A program made the position numbers and the translations under genes. A DNA stretch of 64,000 nt from Perca fluviatilis (lineage: Eukaryota > Chordata > Actinopteri > Perciformes > Percidae). The stretch spans positions 8,522,265 through 8,586,264 of the forward strand of contig NC_053134.1 of NCBI RefSeq assembly GCF_010015445.1, read 5' to 3'. The notes beneath the pieces are model-generated. The model did not search any database, was not told the DNA's origin, and was given only the letters and a program-made list of their open reading frames with translations. Shown piece after piece: positions 23,401 to 38,400 of the stretch (position 1 is the stretch's first letter; the number at the start of each line of letters is the position of its first letter).

Positions 23401-26400
23401 GTTTAGAACAGGCACCAATACACACCGGGGAATGCAGGTTATGACATGTGCAAGCCTTTTGGTAGTGTGTGATTTAGTTGTTTACTCTGTTATGTATAAT
23501 ACATTGCATTCTCTCTACCTGTACCTCCATCTGTCTCACTGGCAGTGCTGATGGATGGGCTTGACTGAACATTCACTAGCCTGGATGTGCTGAACAGAGC
23601 TGCTGATTTTCCATCTTTCTCTCTGTATCTTCAGTGTATGGAGGAAATATTTATTCATAATTCAAATTGAAAATCCAAAGAGAAAACGAAGCAAGATCAA
23701 ATTAAAAATATTATTTTACTATGCTACTAGGGAAAATCATGCCATAATTAAATTTAAAAAAGGAAACTGAAAAAGCAAAGTTGAAATACAAAATGATACT
23801 TTGAAAATGTAAAGTGCAATGTAAAAAGTCAAATTTAAAATGCAAAGCTTAAATATAAATGCTTTAACTTAAATCTTTGAAATCTTTTATTGATTGAGAA
23901 TATGAAACTCAAAATGTGAAATGGAAAAGCTTAAATGGAAATACTTAAATCTTCCCTTTGACATTTTCAAACTCTACACAGTTTATTTCTCGCATAAAAA
24001 AGTCTCAGAAGTGAATTAAGTGGTGAAATAGCAGATGAAAATTGTAAAACGTTTCCAGTTGTTGGCTGCTGCAAAATTCTGTATCTAGAATTGATGGCTT
24101 TTTTTTTTTAAAACTTTCAATTTGAATTATGAATAAATTCCTCCATATCAGTGTTTGTGAGATAACATTTCATTCTACTTCGTAGCTTGAATCAATAGTT
24201 TACTACACATTTTGTTACACACATTTTGAATATTCATTTCGAACAAAGGGATGTTTGTTTCACAGTCAAGTGAGTTTGAATCTCACTTCTCTCCCTCACA
24301 CACACCCACACAAAATCCTGCCACACTTTGTGGCTATCCTAGCTAGGTGATTTATTGCGTTTGGAGAAAAACCACTGGCGCCCACTTGATTTCTGTCTAG
24401 ATGTGTAAATCCCATTGAATTCTTCACCCCCTGCTAAACTCAATAACTGGCAGCTGGCAGAGAGCACTGCGATCCAAATGTGTTCTCTACTTTTTCACGG
24501 TAGAGTGGGTCACTCCTCGTCTCACTTGCTTTCTCTTTGTGTCTAAGGCAGTTTGACTTCAAATGCGTGGGAGTAAAGAGACCGTGGCATCATGTTATAC
24601 ATATTCATTAAATCATCAAAACTTTGTAATTTCTTTCTGAAGGGACAGAAAAACTTTGTTTATTTGCCTTTAACTGTCTTTTTAACAATTTCCCAGAAGA
24701 GACAAAAAAAAAATTAATTCATCATACTAACAAGTATTGCCCTAGCCTGAAATCGATTTATACATGTTTACCTAGAACTTGTAGTGCAAAAAGGGGTGGC
24801 ATATATTGATTCATCTTCCAACACAGCAAGTGCAACTTCCTTATTATCAGGATAAATTCATTGTCAGTTTTAGTATCTTATAGGGAATTGTTTATAATAA
24901 AAACAGAAATGAATGCCAATCTTATGATTTAAGTGTCTTACTCAAGGGCACCTTGGTTACTTTGCAGTCACAACCATCGGCTATCGTTCTGATGACGATT
25001 TAGCCTCTGGGGGCAATGCACAATATTTTTGTGTGTTTCTTTGTAGCCAGTGGAGATCCAGGCCAAGACTTCCTCTTCCGCGTGCCTGGTCTGATCAGCA
25101 ACTTGAGACACAAGAATAGAGTTGTTGAGAGACAATGTCTCTATAATCAGATATGGGCATACAGTGCCTTGCGAAAGTATTCGGCCCCCTTGAACTTTTT
25201 GACCTTTTGCCACATTTCAGGCTTCAAACATAAAGATATAAAACTGTAATTTTTTGTGAAGAATCAACAACAAGTGGGACACAATCATGAAGTGGAACGA
25301 AATTTATTGGATATTTCAAACTTTTTTAACAAATAAAAAACTGAAAAATTGGACGTGCAAAATTATTCAGCCCCTTTACTTTGTGCAGCAAACTCTCTCC
25401 AGAAGTTCAGTGAGGATTTCTGAATGATCAATGTTGACCTAAATACTAATGATGATAAATAGAATCTAGCTGTGTGTAATCAAGTCTCCGTATAAATGCA
25501 CCTGCTCTGTGATAGTCTCAGAGGTCCGTTTAAAGCAGAAAGCATCATGAAGAACAAGGAACACACCAGGCAGGTCCGAGATACTGTTGTGGAGAAGTTT
25601 AAAGCCGGATTTTGATACAAAATATTTCCCAAGCTTTAAACATCCCAAGGAGCACTGTGAAGCGATAATATTGAAATGGAAGGAGTATCAGACCACTGCA
25701 AATCTACCGTCCCTCTAACTTTCAGTCTACAATGGTGTCAATCACCCATGTACTCTGGTGAACTCGGTACATGGTGGGTTGTCTAACAAACGTGTTACTG
25801 CACAAATCTGTTTATGAGAGTGCAAGAAGAAAGCTTCTTAAAGATATCCATAAAAGTGTCGTTTAAAGTTTCCACAAGCACCTGGACACATGTGGAGTTT
25901 GGTCAGATACAAAATCTTTGACAGAATGCTTGCCATAAATATTATTCCATATGGTTCTGTTTTCTTCAGCAGGCAGGAGATGGTTAATTGATGGAAGATG
26001 GATGGAGCAAAATTCTGGAAGTTGAGTTGCAGAGGTGGCGGTTTGTCTCCAACGACTTACTGATGTTACAAATAATATCAGTGTTAGATGCCAAGTAAGG
26101 TGTTGTTAATCCTCACTGTGTTTTGAAGGAGGTGGAAAATGTGTTCGATGTGCAAAATGTGATACCGCGCTTACAGCTGTATCGGCAAAGTGCGCTACAA
26201 AGTATTAACTTGGCTATAATTTTGAGCAATTTTTCAGTTTTTGTTTGTTAAAAAGTTTGATATAATAATTTGTCACTTTTGTGTCTTGTTGTTGATTTTC
26301 ACAAAAATATTTTATTTTATGTTTGGTTGTGCAAAGGTAAGTTCATACTCGAAGGTATGCAGGTTTAAAAAAAAAAAGAAGCTAAATTGTTGTCAGGTGA

Positions 26401-29400
26401 TAGCTGATGGATTCCGAGATTGCATTTCAGCCAACGTGTCCCGCTTGTTTTGATCTCCACATGGACTGTTTACCTGCATGCAACCAAAGCCCGCTCAAAC
26501 CTGATTAGTCAGTTCTACTTGGACAACAAACTGACTACAAACCGAAACCGGAAAGCTTCCAATACCAAAGTCTTGTCCCGTTGCCTACAGATTCTGCATT
26601 CATATGCAGATATCTGTTTATAGAGATTACACATCTATGGACATCTTCCCAAAACTTCATACAATGTCATTCTGTAATTTCTACGTATATAAATGGTTAA
26701 CATGTATCAGTATTGTTATATTGACACACAGGTATCGGATGTCAGTAAAAGCAGTATGTATACTGTGTCCGTCTGCCTCTACGGAGTTCATGAGTCACCC
26801 CTGCTGGGAGTCACGATGCACTGTTTGACCGTCTCTCCGGAGACAGGACATCAATCAAGCAACATTTAGAAATGTCTGTCCCTTGAGAACTCTCCATCTT
26901 CCTCTCCAACAGAAGGGAAGCAACTTTGTCAATGGAAAGCAGTTTAACATTCAAGGTTCATTTACTCCAAAATGGCCATCACAGAAAGGAGGGACAGACT
27001 CATCCTTGAAAAACTCATTACTGTCAAAACACCTAAAAAGCAAAGTTTGCTTGCATTTTCTGGCTTCCAACTAAGAATCAACACATTTCTCAAACTTGTG
27101 ACAGTCTTTTTAAGTCCCTACACGTTTTGCTTTCATCTATAAATATTGATAGATCTGTCCTACTTGTACCTCACCTGCAAAATAGATAGAAATTGAACAA
27201 AATCAATCACAGGTGCAGTTGCTCAAAAATCCTTCCAGCGGCCTGCTTGTAATCCTGAAATGTAATATTTAGCAGCCAAAAGCTGTAATCGATGGCGAGA
27301 AAACCTTCACCATGAGCGATGATGGGAAGATTAGGTGAACGGAGCACACATAATTTTGAAGTAGAATAGTATGAGTTCCTCTAGGCTTCAGGTACTAGGT
27401 TTGCAACATACCTGCATGTGTTGATCCACAAAATAAATTCCTGACAATATAAAGCTGTATACTAAATATAGATTTTTAATGTTATAAATGTAAAGTTTTT
27501 CGTGTGTTATGGTGCAAACACACAAAGCAGTGGCAAAGTGCATCCTGCAGTGAGCTGCCGTGCAATGTCTATGGAAAGCCGTTTGATTCTGCGGCAAAAT
27601 GTGACCAAACTAAATTTGTGGGTAGTTTAAGTTTAAGCGGCAAAGTAAAAAGACATTAAATTCCCTTACCCCTTAGAAGCCATGAACATGCTTCCCAGTT
27701 GCAGGAAAATGTTATTACAGTGAGTGGCACGTCACTGCTGCTTGGTGTGTTTTCGGCGCAATGGTGAACAATTGGAGGAAGTGGGAAAGTCCAACTGGAA
27801 TTACAAATCCTTGAATAAGTTGGAAGTCTTTCTGTAATTTATTGTTTGTCTTTTATTGTTGAAAGGAATGGAAACAATTGTAGTACAGTTGTAGTAGGTG
27901 GCTTTAGTGTGTGTGCCAGTGTATGTGACAGCTTAACCACATACAGTTTAATCTCACAACCATTCACTGGATACACAAGTATCCAGGCTAAATTAATAAT
28001 AAATAAATAAAATGTCAAAAAACCCACTTTTGAACCCCTACCCTAGACTCTGACGGGCCTTTTGAAGTGTCTTCTCCAGCTCCTCGGCATAAAGCTGCTG
28101 CATCATCACCACATGATTCTTCATTCATCAGACCGAGTGTATGTTTTCCAGCTCCTGTTAAAAGATGCATCATCTAATTCATAATCTTTGGCATCATCTC
28201 TCTACACTTGAAACAGTTCATCACCTGTGCCAGGCAAATACCGCTGAGATAAAAAAAAATGGCTCAGGGTTTGTTTCACATAATTTTCCCATTCATCCCG
28301 TAGAGACTCTCCTTACCTTGCAGCCAACTGTGTATCACAGCTGATTGGTAAACCGTTGCATCACACAAATAGCTAGCGGCACTCGCTCACTCCTAACAAA
28401 GCTCTCCTTAGATCTGCCCAAGGCCCTGGTGGGAAAAATAAAATGAAGTCAGCTGACACAAGATGTTTTGCCTTGATAGTGCCATGGCGAGAAGCAGCAT
28501 GGCATACAGCAGAGGGTAGGTCACGAGTTGAAGCATGTCTCAGGTCTTTTAAACTGAAAACTATATCAATTAGACAACACACACATACATATAGCACACA
28601 GGCCTACATATAGGCCTATACCCTAAAGAGTAGTTATCCATTTAAAAGTCGAATTGCAGAAGGATAAAAAAAAATTAGAGTGGCCATAATATTTAAAAGC
28701 AGGTAAAATAAGTCTTGATGGCAACAGAGAAAATTCACTATGAAGAACATGATCTGAAGAAGACAAAATGCTCGTTGCTTTACGCAAGATTTGTTGATTA
28801 CAAAAATAATTTAAATCTGTTTCACACTAATAATTTTAGAGCAGGTTTTGACTATACTGTTCAGGCTGTTTCTGTCTTTCACTGTGAGGCTGTGAAACCA
28901 GCAGATAAAAGAAAAAGTCATAAGGCTTTCGATAAAAGATTGATTAAAAACGACAGAAAATGACTGGCCTGACAGAAAAGGAGTTCAGTTTACTGAGTAA
29001 GTGAATTCTCTGTTGCCCCTTTTTCACAATAGCTTCAGTGTTAACACTGTATTTAAGGTGGTCATCAAAAATGGTACCTAAATATTTACATGAGGTGACC
29101 ATTTCAACCTTTTCATTGTGGATGATGTACTCGCTGGCTGTAGGTTTAACGCATCTAAAATCTATGAAAAGTTCCTTGGTTTTTGAGACATTTAAGTCCA
29201 AGAAGTGTTTCACACCAAGAAACAAAATCAGGGACAGCCTTCCCATTATCAGATGTTGAAACTTGGAGAAGGGACAGCAATACCGTGTCATCTGAAAATT
29301 TCACTAAGTGGCTGCCCTCCTGAGAGCTCCTACAACCATCAGTGTACATAATAAAAAGGAGGGGAGAGAGAAAACAGCCCTGTGGTGAGCCAGCAGGCTT

Positions 29401-32400
29401 GCATTTTAGAGGACTTTCTGCAGAAAACATATCCATAGACAAGTTGTTTTGCATCAAGCTAACTGGCATTGTATTTGTCAAACATTCATTCTTTGTCCAT
29501 GATTGCATGTGACGCCAAATTTATACATTCCTTGCTGGAAATATTAAATTGTGCTAACAAGCTCACGGCTGAGAATTTGACTAATTTGACCAATTTAGCT
29601 CGTTGATTAGTTCTCACTCTGGAAACGCTTGGCTGGTGCAGACGAGATTCTTTCTCTGGTACGGAGTGGAAGTGATTGGTGTGCTCGTTATTCCCATGTG
29701 CAGCGGACTCAATCATTTCTCAGCCTCCCGCTGTCATCTGATATGCTGATTCATCTTGCCTCATCAGCCCAGACATGACACCACACTGCTTTCTTTCACC
29801 TGCGCTTTCCTCCTCCGTCTCTCCCCTTTACCTTCATTCTCATTGTATTATCTGTGTTTATCTGCTTCTTTTATGCACACAGACTTGCACACATAAGTTA
29901 ACATCTGCTAACACCTACCCACCCAAGACCGACATGCATTCATAGTCTGTCACCCTTGAGCCACCTGAAGCCAGTTATGCTCACTTCCCCCTTATGTGCA
30001 TATGAGAAAATGTATGCCATTTTGAAGCCTGGTAATAATCTGTGCGCTATTTTAAGAGCCAAGTGCCAATGGCAGGGGGTGGAGGAGGTTGATGATGAAG
30101 GTTGCTGATGTCACTGGTGTTGCCTGGCAACAAATGTGTGTTTCCAGTTGGCAGGGTTTGGCTGCCTCACCAGTGAGTGGTGGTGGCGAATGGACTTACA
30201 GTAGTGTTTTTAGATATCTCTCTGTCTCTCTGTTTGTCTTTGTTTCTCTCTCTCAGACTGACAGCAGATGCCCCTGTACACAAAATAGAACTACCATACA
30301 AAAGTGAACTGGACCTTCTCAAAATACCTGTCTTGTCAAATAAAGTGTAGAGTTGACAATTCGCCCCTGGACTTTGCCAGGGCTGGCATAGGAGTGTCTC
30401 CCACACATCCTCTTCCTTGAAAAAAAATCAGAGCCTTAGAGAGTCTGTGACCGTTTTACATCCTCCTTGAAAACACTATCCTCTCGCAGAAAAAAAACAG
30501 AGCCTTATAACAACCCAGCATTCACTAACTCGGTACATACAGTAGACAGCAATACAGCGAATCAGGGGTTAATGAGGAATCCTAACCTAAAACCAAAAAG
30601 GTAGACTGGAATATTACATAAACCATCACCTGCACGATATATTTTCCCAATTAGTTTCTTAGTGGTCATCTTATCAACATATTGGCTGTAACTGTGGTGC
30701 TACTTTCATAGAGAAAATAAAACGGCTAATTAAGAGAACTAGGTTAAGTTTCCAAAATCTTGAAGAAAACCTTCCCAGAAGAGTGAAGGCTGATATAGCA
30801 GCACAATAATGCCCATAGTTTTCAATAATCACAAATGGGCGTAATGTTTGGGTGTAGACATATTTTAATGCATTGAAGCAGCTGCCATGTGATTGGTTGA
30901 TTAGATAATTTCATTAACGTGAAATGTAACAGGTGTTCTTAATAATCCTTTAGGTGAGTGTATATGCCCCCACCAATATTTTTTTCCTCAACTGATTGGT
31001 ATTCTGTCCCAACTGCTCTCTACTCCACATAGGCCGGTGCCTTAGTTCTCTTCTGCAAAATTGTTTGAGTCTTGTCACTCGTGCTCCGTATTGTATCTCA
31101 TATCATTCAACACAAAGCAACCAAAAAGATTCTGGTGCTCACTTGGTCTCATTACAATGCTGTAGAGACGGTAGCGCAGATGTCGCTGCTCCTGTAATTA
31201 CATATCCGAGAGCTGAGGTTCCACTTTTGTGTTGCCTTGGTTTTTTACTGGGGGCTGCTGTCATCGTCTCTCTGACCTGGGAATTCATTCCCAGCCATTA
31301 TATTATTTGTCTGCTGAGGTTTCTAAGCCACAAGCAGGGCCTTTCATTAGCAAGTTAAGTAGTGAATTTGTATGCATAAACTTAGTTTTGAGTGAATGAG
31401 GAGAGCTGTGTGTGTGTGTGTGTGTGTGTAATTGTTCATCTCGCTTTCATGTCTGTCTTTGGTGGGCGGCATCACCAACCTTTTGTAGTTGCTGCAACCT
31501 TTTCTGATTCCCCACACATTTTACTCTGCTCTGTTCTTTCTCTATATCCTTCTCTTTACTCTGACATTCAGCCCAACCAAAAAGACTCTGCTAACCAACC
31601 TTTTGGCCTCTTCTTGTGTTTGGATCCTCAACAGACTGCCAGTGATGGTCTTAGTGTGAGCTGTTTGAGTTGTATTGTTTAACACAGACTCCTAGCAGAA
31701 CTAATCCCAGAAGGGTGTAGTGAGTTTTGGTCATCACTCATTCTTGGACCCAAATTTTCAGAGAAAAGGCAGGGAAATAACACAACACCATGTTCACCTG
31801 TCTTAAAGGTAGATATGTTTTGTATTGCAATTTTGTAGTATGATGCAAAAGTGTTATTTATGATTTCCTATTTCAATTTTTCATAGTTTTTCCCTTTATC
31901 TACCATTTTGTATGAGGTAGATGGAATGTTGGTTTTCTCTGAAGCAAACAAAATTGAAACATGGACTATAGAAAACAATGTCAAAGATGAAAACAATTCT
32001 CTTTGTTTGTTCTCATCCTCTTATCATCCTACCCCACACCATCTTTTTAAATGACCTCGGGTGGACTATCCAGTCCTCGTGACAGAGTTACTGTAGGAGT
32101 CAGCTTCACTGCTGTGCTTCCAAAAACTGACAAACTAAAAAACTCACTGCCATTTCTAACTTTTATTTGTGCTGTTGCTGTATTTGTTATCCAAGGTGAA
32201 CGTTAATACAGAAGCCCAATTAGGAGAGGCATGTACTGTACAAACCTGCCATTAGGCAGCAGGTGCACGCAGCACCATTTATCTGAATGTTCAATAGAGC
32301 AGCTACATTCAAAAGTAAAAGTCAGCCAGTTATGTGGCTGCCTTCAAAGCAGATTTTACACTTATTTCAAAAAAATATGGACAGTACCACATTTTTTGTC

Positions 32401-35400
32401 ATATTTTGGCTCGTAGCCCGGCACATTATATTTAAAAAGAAATGCGGTTTTAATTTAGTGTGCAGACCCTACAGACAGGGTTGAATGACAGTGTTACATT
32501 GTGTGATGGTTCATCTGTATTAGAAAGAAGTGGAGTGCTTGAGGATTTGCAGAGAATAAAGAGTGCAGGATCAGAGAGCTATCTTTGTTTTTCCTGAACA
32601 CCAGTTCCCCCCCCCCTCTTAAGCTACTAGTAATGAGCATGGCTGTTCGATAGCTCCTTCTCAGCTGAAAAGGCGCCACGATATTGCCCATCCCGCTCTT
32701 CCGACACATCCTCCAACAACCCTCTCCCTCCCACATCCAATTCATCACACTCAAAATGGCTCTCACTGGCCAAGCTCATCTCCAACAGGTCGAAGGAAGA
32801 TTGATTTGTTTGTGTACAGAGGCAAAGAAGAGCGGCGAGGGAGTGAGAAGGAGCAAAAGAAAAGGAAAAGACCATGATGGTAGTAGAGTAAGACTGATAT
32901 CAAGGTGTGTTTTTGTGTCCGTATGTGTGCCAAAGACTCACCAACAGACAAGCAGATAGAAAACTGTGCGTGCGCTTCCATCCCACAGACAATGTTTTTT
33001 ACTCCTCACTCCCCTCGAGTGTTCACTCACCTGTCTCAGCCTGTGCTGTCTGCCTTTCTTACCCAGCATATTAAATCTCTTCTGCACAATGTGACTAGAA
33101 TAGTAGCAGGGGAAGTATTTTGTCTGTTTCACCTCAAGGACGTTTTCATCTTGATCTTTAAATAGACACATTTTGGATGGATAACTCCATTAGACTGGAT
33201 TTTGTCCCCGTGGGAAGATCATGGTATACTGTTGAGTTATGAGGAGATCTTGGTGCTAAGGGTGTCAAAAGTCATATTGCTACATCAATAGGGACAGTGT
33301 CTGCTCATTGAAGTAATAATATAATTCAAATGTCGAAGACTGTAAAAACATTTTTTTCCAGGTAAGCAAAATGTTTTAAATCATTTTTGTATGTGTTCAC
33401 TATAAGCCATGGGGTGTAGGAATTGAAATGTATAACTTCTCACTGCTCTATTATGCCTTCATATTGTGGGCGGAGGAAAGAACTTTCAGAGATCTTGGCA
33501 AACATCTGAGTCAGCTAGTTGGAATCTGAGTTCTGCTCTTGTCAGCCTACCATTGTTCATGTAAATGTGAGGACAAAATATTTTAGTGAAATTAAGTGAA
33601 CTCATTTTCATTGAGATCGCTTTGCTTTGTAATGGTTTGATTTCATGCCTGAAAGCTGCACAGCCAGTTTGCTGTCTCTGCTGTAAAATGTCAAGGCGCA
33701 ATTATATTGTCTTTTTTCATTTGGGTTTTGAATTTACTCTCCCATGCTTGAATCGCCGCCAGCGAGCCCTGGCTCCTGCTGTAAACAGCCAGGTTTAAAC
33801 ACTCCATTTACACGGTTCAGTGGTTGCGTCAAGCCCTAATCAACGTTCAATTCACTGGAGCTTTTAAAGGACCCTTATGGCGTCCTTCAGGGTCAGACAG
33901 ATATAGTGGTTTGCCAATTTTGGCTAGTTAAAAGTGGATGAGATGATGTCATACAGTATAGGTTGATTATGATGGAGTTTGTTTGGCTATTTATCATTTA
34001 TTTTAGCTTTTTAATTTTGCACAAAATACAGATTATTCAAAACTTCCACCATCCAATGGTGTCGCTAATGACCTTAAAATCCCACACCATGAATCTTTTG
34101 ACCTAAAAAAAGTTTTACACATTACAGTATTTCCTCTTTGCTCTGATTTCATTTGGATTATATGATAGCCATAAAAGTTGCTGTGCAAGGAGTAGTGTGT
34201 TCCTTATAGGAAAGCGAAGGGCATGATTGGTCAACAGGGAGTCCATCACCACCCTGTCGTGACCCTGCTCTTTGACCAGGAGGTGCACCACTAACAGAAT
34301 TAAAAAAAAAAAAAGTTTTTCTTTTATCATTTGTGCTTAATGCTGTCTGTGCTGACACTGATGGGCTTTGAACCCAGCAGGGAATGGCTAACCTGCCACG
34401 ATGAATGAGGCGTACGTGGTTGCCAGTTCAGAGGGTGCTGTGTGGAACCCCCCCCTGCCCTCTCTTTATTTGATAACTTAACCCCCTCCTCAACCAACAG
34501 CAACCTCCTGCTCGTCGGCTCATGTCTTTGAAGCCTGCTGTGCTGAAGTTGGAAGCAGGTCTATAGTCGTCAGCACTTGTTTGATTAATAGTAGAGGGAA
34601 TAGGCAGTCTATATTCACTTTAGTCTTACCTTTACAAGATGCTGGACATTCTTTTGTTTTGGTCAATGTTGATCTCATGTCCCATTGTTCCCTAAAATCT
34701 TACTTTAATGATCTTAACATCCTGCTCCTCCTTTTCTCTGTTGGGATCTCATGAAATCATGTTCCTTATTCCTAATTCTGACACTGCAGTCAGCATGTTG
34801 CAACTGAAAAGGTACCCAATGAAGTTGTGCACCAGTAGTACCAAATATTTATAAGTGGGTTTTGATTGTTGTCATGCACACGCACGAGGACTCAATGCTC
34901 TCACATGCATGCGGGTGAGGCGATTGACAATGGTTCATACTATTCCACTGATTGATAGGTGGCAGCAATGCACCAAGAATCATGGATGTAAACCATGCAG
35001 GATTTGTAAATGTTTATGAGGAACTGCATTCAACATGTGTATTTGAATGCATTTCGATGAGTAACACTGAATGTAAACAGAGACTTTGTTAACAAAAAAA
35101 CTCCACAGGGCACCTTTAACTCCAGGAATAGCATTTTGTCCCTTTTTTTTTTTTTTTTTTAAGATCGATATTTTTTATTATTTTTATATTTTTTGAACCT
35201 ACAGAACAGACCAACACAACTGAACAAGAACAACCCTCTCCCACCCCCCACCCTCTGCGGTCTCGAGGAAAAGAAAAACAAATAAGAAAAAACAGAAATC
35301 ACACCTTGCCTAGTCACTCTCCTCTAACTCTTGTGATGCTGAGGTCATTAGGACTGATATTTGTGCTGCTGCGTTTTTCCATAAGTCTATAGTCGATTTG

Positions 35401-38400
35401 GCTTTGTTAATCCTTGCTGTAGAGATCTCAAGCATAACTGTCCAGAAAATACGCCAACCACTGTTTTATACAAAGTGAGTGGGGGGGAGCCAGCGCTGAG
35501 CTATCATTTTCGTGGTCGCAGTTGATCCGGCTAGTCAAAGTTTCTTCTGTCACCCAAGTAGATGTAATTTAGAGTCATCATTAAGTAACAAAACAATCGG
35601 GTCAGTAGGAAGTCGACATCCTATCACATCAGATATTATTGATGTTGTTTTATTCCAGAACTCATGCACCTGTTCACACTCCCAGACCATATGCAGGAAA
35701 GTTCCAGTTTGTTCAGGTTGACAGAACGTGCAATAGGGAGTAGGAATGACTTTAGAGACGTATCTCTTCTGAGGGGTCTCCCTCTGTTTTTTTTAAAGTA
35801 ATTTTGGTGTCCAGGTTCTCACTGCAACCCAGGCTTTCTGTTTGTAGCCGACAGGTGTGTAACCCTAGTGAAGTCCCCTGTTGCTTTACTTCCCCCCCTC
35901 AAGGTTTAATGAGGAGTCTAAGATGCCTTTTTGCACATCACTGTTGTATCGACTGAGCAGTGATTTGCATAGCAGGCCTGCTAGCTTGAATGTTTTGCCA
36001 TTGACCTTTGCCCTCTCAGAAGACAAGTCACTTCTGCCATCAGCGCTGCCACTGACTGCATATTTTAGAAGAATATGTGATTGAAACTGTATCCTCCCAC
36101 CTCCCTCTCCCCCCTGTGCAGTAACTGATCTGATTCAGGTTTAGTGCACCTTGCTGCATGCATGAATTTGCATATTAACAGCGGAAAATGCCAAATAACT
36201 CGTAGCCACAATAACTCAAGCCCAATACATGACATGAAACATCATATAGAATAGATGATCCGATTACCTTTTGGAACAGCTTGTGCATAAATTTGCATGT
36301 TGGTGAAGAAAAATGACAGCGCATGAGGTAATTATGCTGCCTTTTGTTTGTTAACTGTATAAGTGTCAAAAGGCTGTTTTTTAATTAATAACTGAACAGC
36401 CAATGAAGCTTTCAGTCCTGTCTTTAAGATGAATATGCACCTTTGTTCAAACAGCATGCACCTACAGTTAGTAAAAAAAAAAAGGCAGATGTACCAGAGT
36501 GTTGAAGGTTATTTTGTGTTGTCTGTCACCTGTTCACGTTAGTTGAGACATCAGGTGAGTTAAGTAAAACTCTAAGCTCGGGGAAAGGAAAGCATGAAAG
36601 ACAGATGGAAGCATTCAGGTGCATCGTTGTTTTTGTATTTACGGCGAGAAACCAACAAACACCCACTGACAAAAACTAAAACGTAGGAGTGTTTCTGCGA
36701 CAGTGTTTTCAGATGTCAGTTTATCATAGAAGGCAGATGCTGATCTTAGGCTGGTCTACTGCTGTGTGATTTAATCTTGCTTACTGCGCTGGGTCAATTC
36801 TGTTATTCATTCTCTGGGTGGGCTAGTAGGACAGGGGCACGTTTTTGCAGTATGTGGAGCACAGTTGGTTGGCGGAGTCAAGGAGAGCCCATAGGAGCTG
36901 TCATAGTTTTGCATAATGTAGGTTAATGCAGCTCACAGAAGAAATGCAACCCAGTACCACAAGAGCTCTTTTGATCAGCCCACCATTAGAAGGTTCAACA
37001 TTTTGCATAGAAAACTGTGGCGTTACACCACAGAGACTTGTGATTTGACTGAAACTTTATGGGTCTTCCACACAGATAGGAGTATTCACCTGTCTCTTTT
37101 TCTGTGTCTCTCTCATCAGAAACTGGCTCACCTATCACCTCCTCCTGTATCGGTCTGGGGAACTCGCTCACGCCACCTGCAGGTCAGGCTGGCAAACCTG
37201 TTCCGGGTTACAACGGTAAGAGTCTAAACTGTCGATCCACAGTGCACATTTCATTTTACTTTTCGTGGTTCATTATTTCATTGTCAGAATTGCTGCGTCT
37301 CAATTACAGATACATTTAAACCAAAGCTGCACATAGCAACTGCTTGTAATTCCCTGCAGAGTATTTAATATGTCTGCTCCTCCAGTTTGCCAGTGGGTGA
37401 TAAACCACCTCTGAATATGGATTGCATGCTCTTCCCTTTCCACTAGTCACAGTGATCGATGATGACATGCAGGAGGTGAAACCAAGAACTCTGGGAAATA
37501 TTGTGGTGAGGTAAGCTGAGTGATAACGTTCCCAGCCGTGTGAGCAGCTCAGTCATTGCTTTACCTTTCTTCTGTCACTCGCACATGCAAACACATTTAA
37601 AATGTGACAGAAAACACTAATCAAATGTAAACTCAAATCGTCATTAATCTGAATAATTCACTGTTGGGCAGCCTGTATCATAATCCAAAGAACCTAACTC
37701 CTGTTTGTTGCCAGGGTTAGAGAATGAAACGTGTGTATATTTATGTTGGAGAGCGACCTGTACAAAGTGGACTTCAACAAAAGCTCCAGCAGTTAGCCCT
37801 TTGTGCTGCCTTATCTTCCAGCGTGCTACCTATCTGTTATCACTCTCTCCATTTCCTTGTTCTTTGTAACTGCTGGTATTGACTCAGTGCCAACACGGGG
37901 CATTTCCAAGGAAACCTGTACAGTGCATAAAGGGGTAACGACCGGTAGAGCTGAAAATGGACGGGAACAACTGTGTTACTGTATTTCCTTCTAGGAGCCA
38001 GAAAGTCTGTATCCACAGCTTCATAAAATCATAATCCATATTTACAGAGAGTGAGGTTGATATGGCTTCTAAGTGCTGTGTTTTAATGTCAAGTCAAAAA
38101 AAGTACATATCTTATATTTTGTATTTATTTTTTCATTTTAAAGAACAATAGAACAGACAAACACACTTGAACCATATCTTAATTTATTTTGTTATTATAT
38201 TAGCATTTTTCTTTTAGCTTTTTAGCTGCAATCTTTGTGCATAGGAAGTGAGTGTGACAGACTCTTAAAATTAAAACCAGGCAGACAAACTTATACATTA
38301 GTTTATTAGTTAATGATGTAACATTTTTCCATTTTGCCTCAAACAATATCGGAAGAATGTGTGGATTTCGCTGCAGTCATAAACAGTGGATAGGATGCTT

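Noticed and set aside
30996..31682. Two + strand frames both containing a NQKDS motif ([10 protein letters not shown] and [10 protein letters not shown])
   Set aside because: The similarity is limited to about 20 nt (caaccaaaaagattctg / caaccaaaaagactctg). No other shared sequence, splice sites or domain support a gene.
32684..32959. Open + strand frame of 91 codons with a matching - strand frame
   Set aside because: Purine-rich intron sequence open on both strands. No domain, no start context, no flanking exons.
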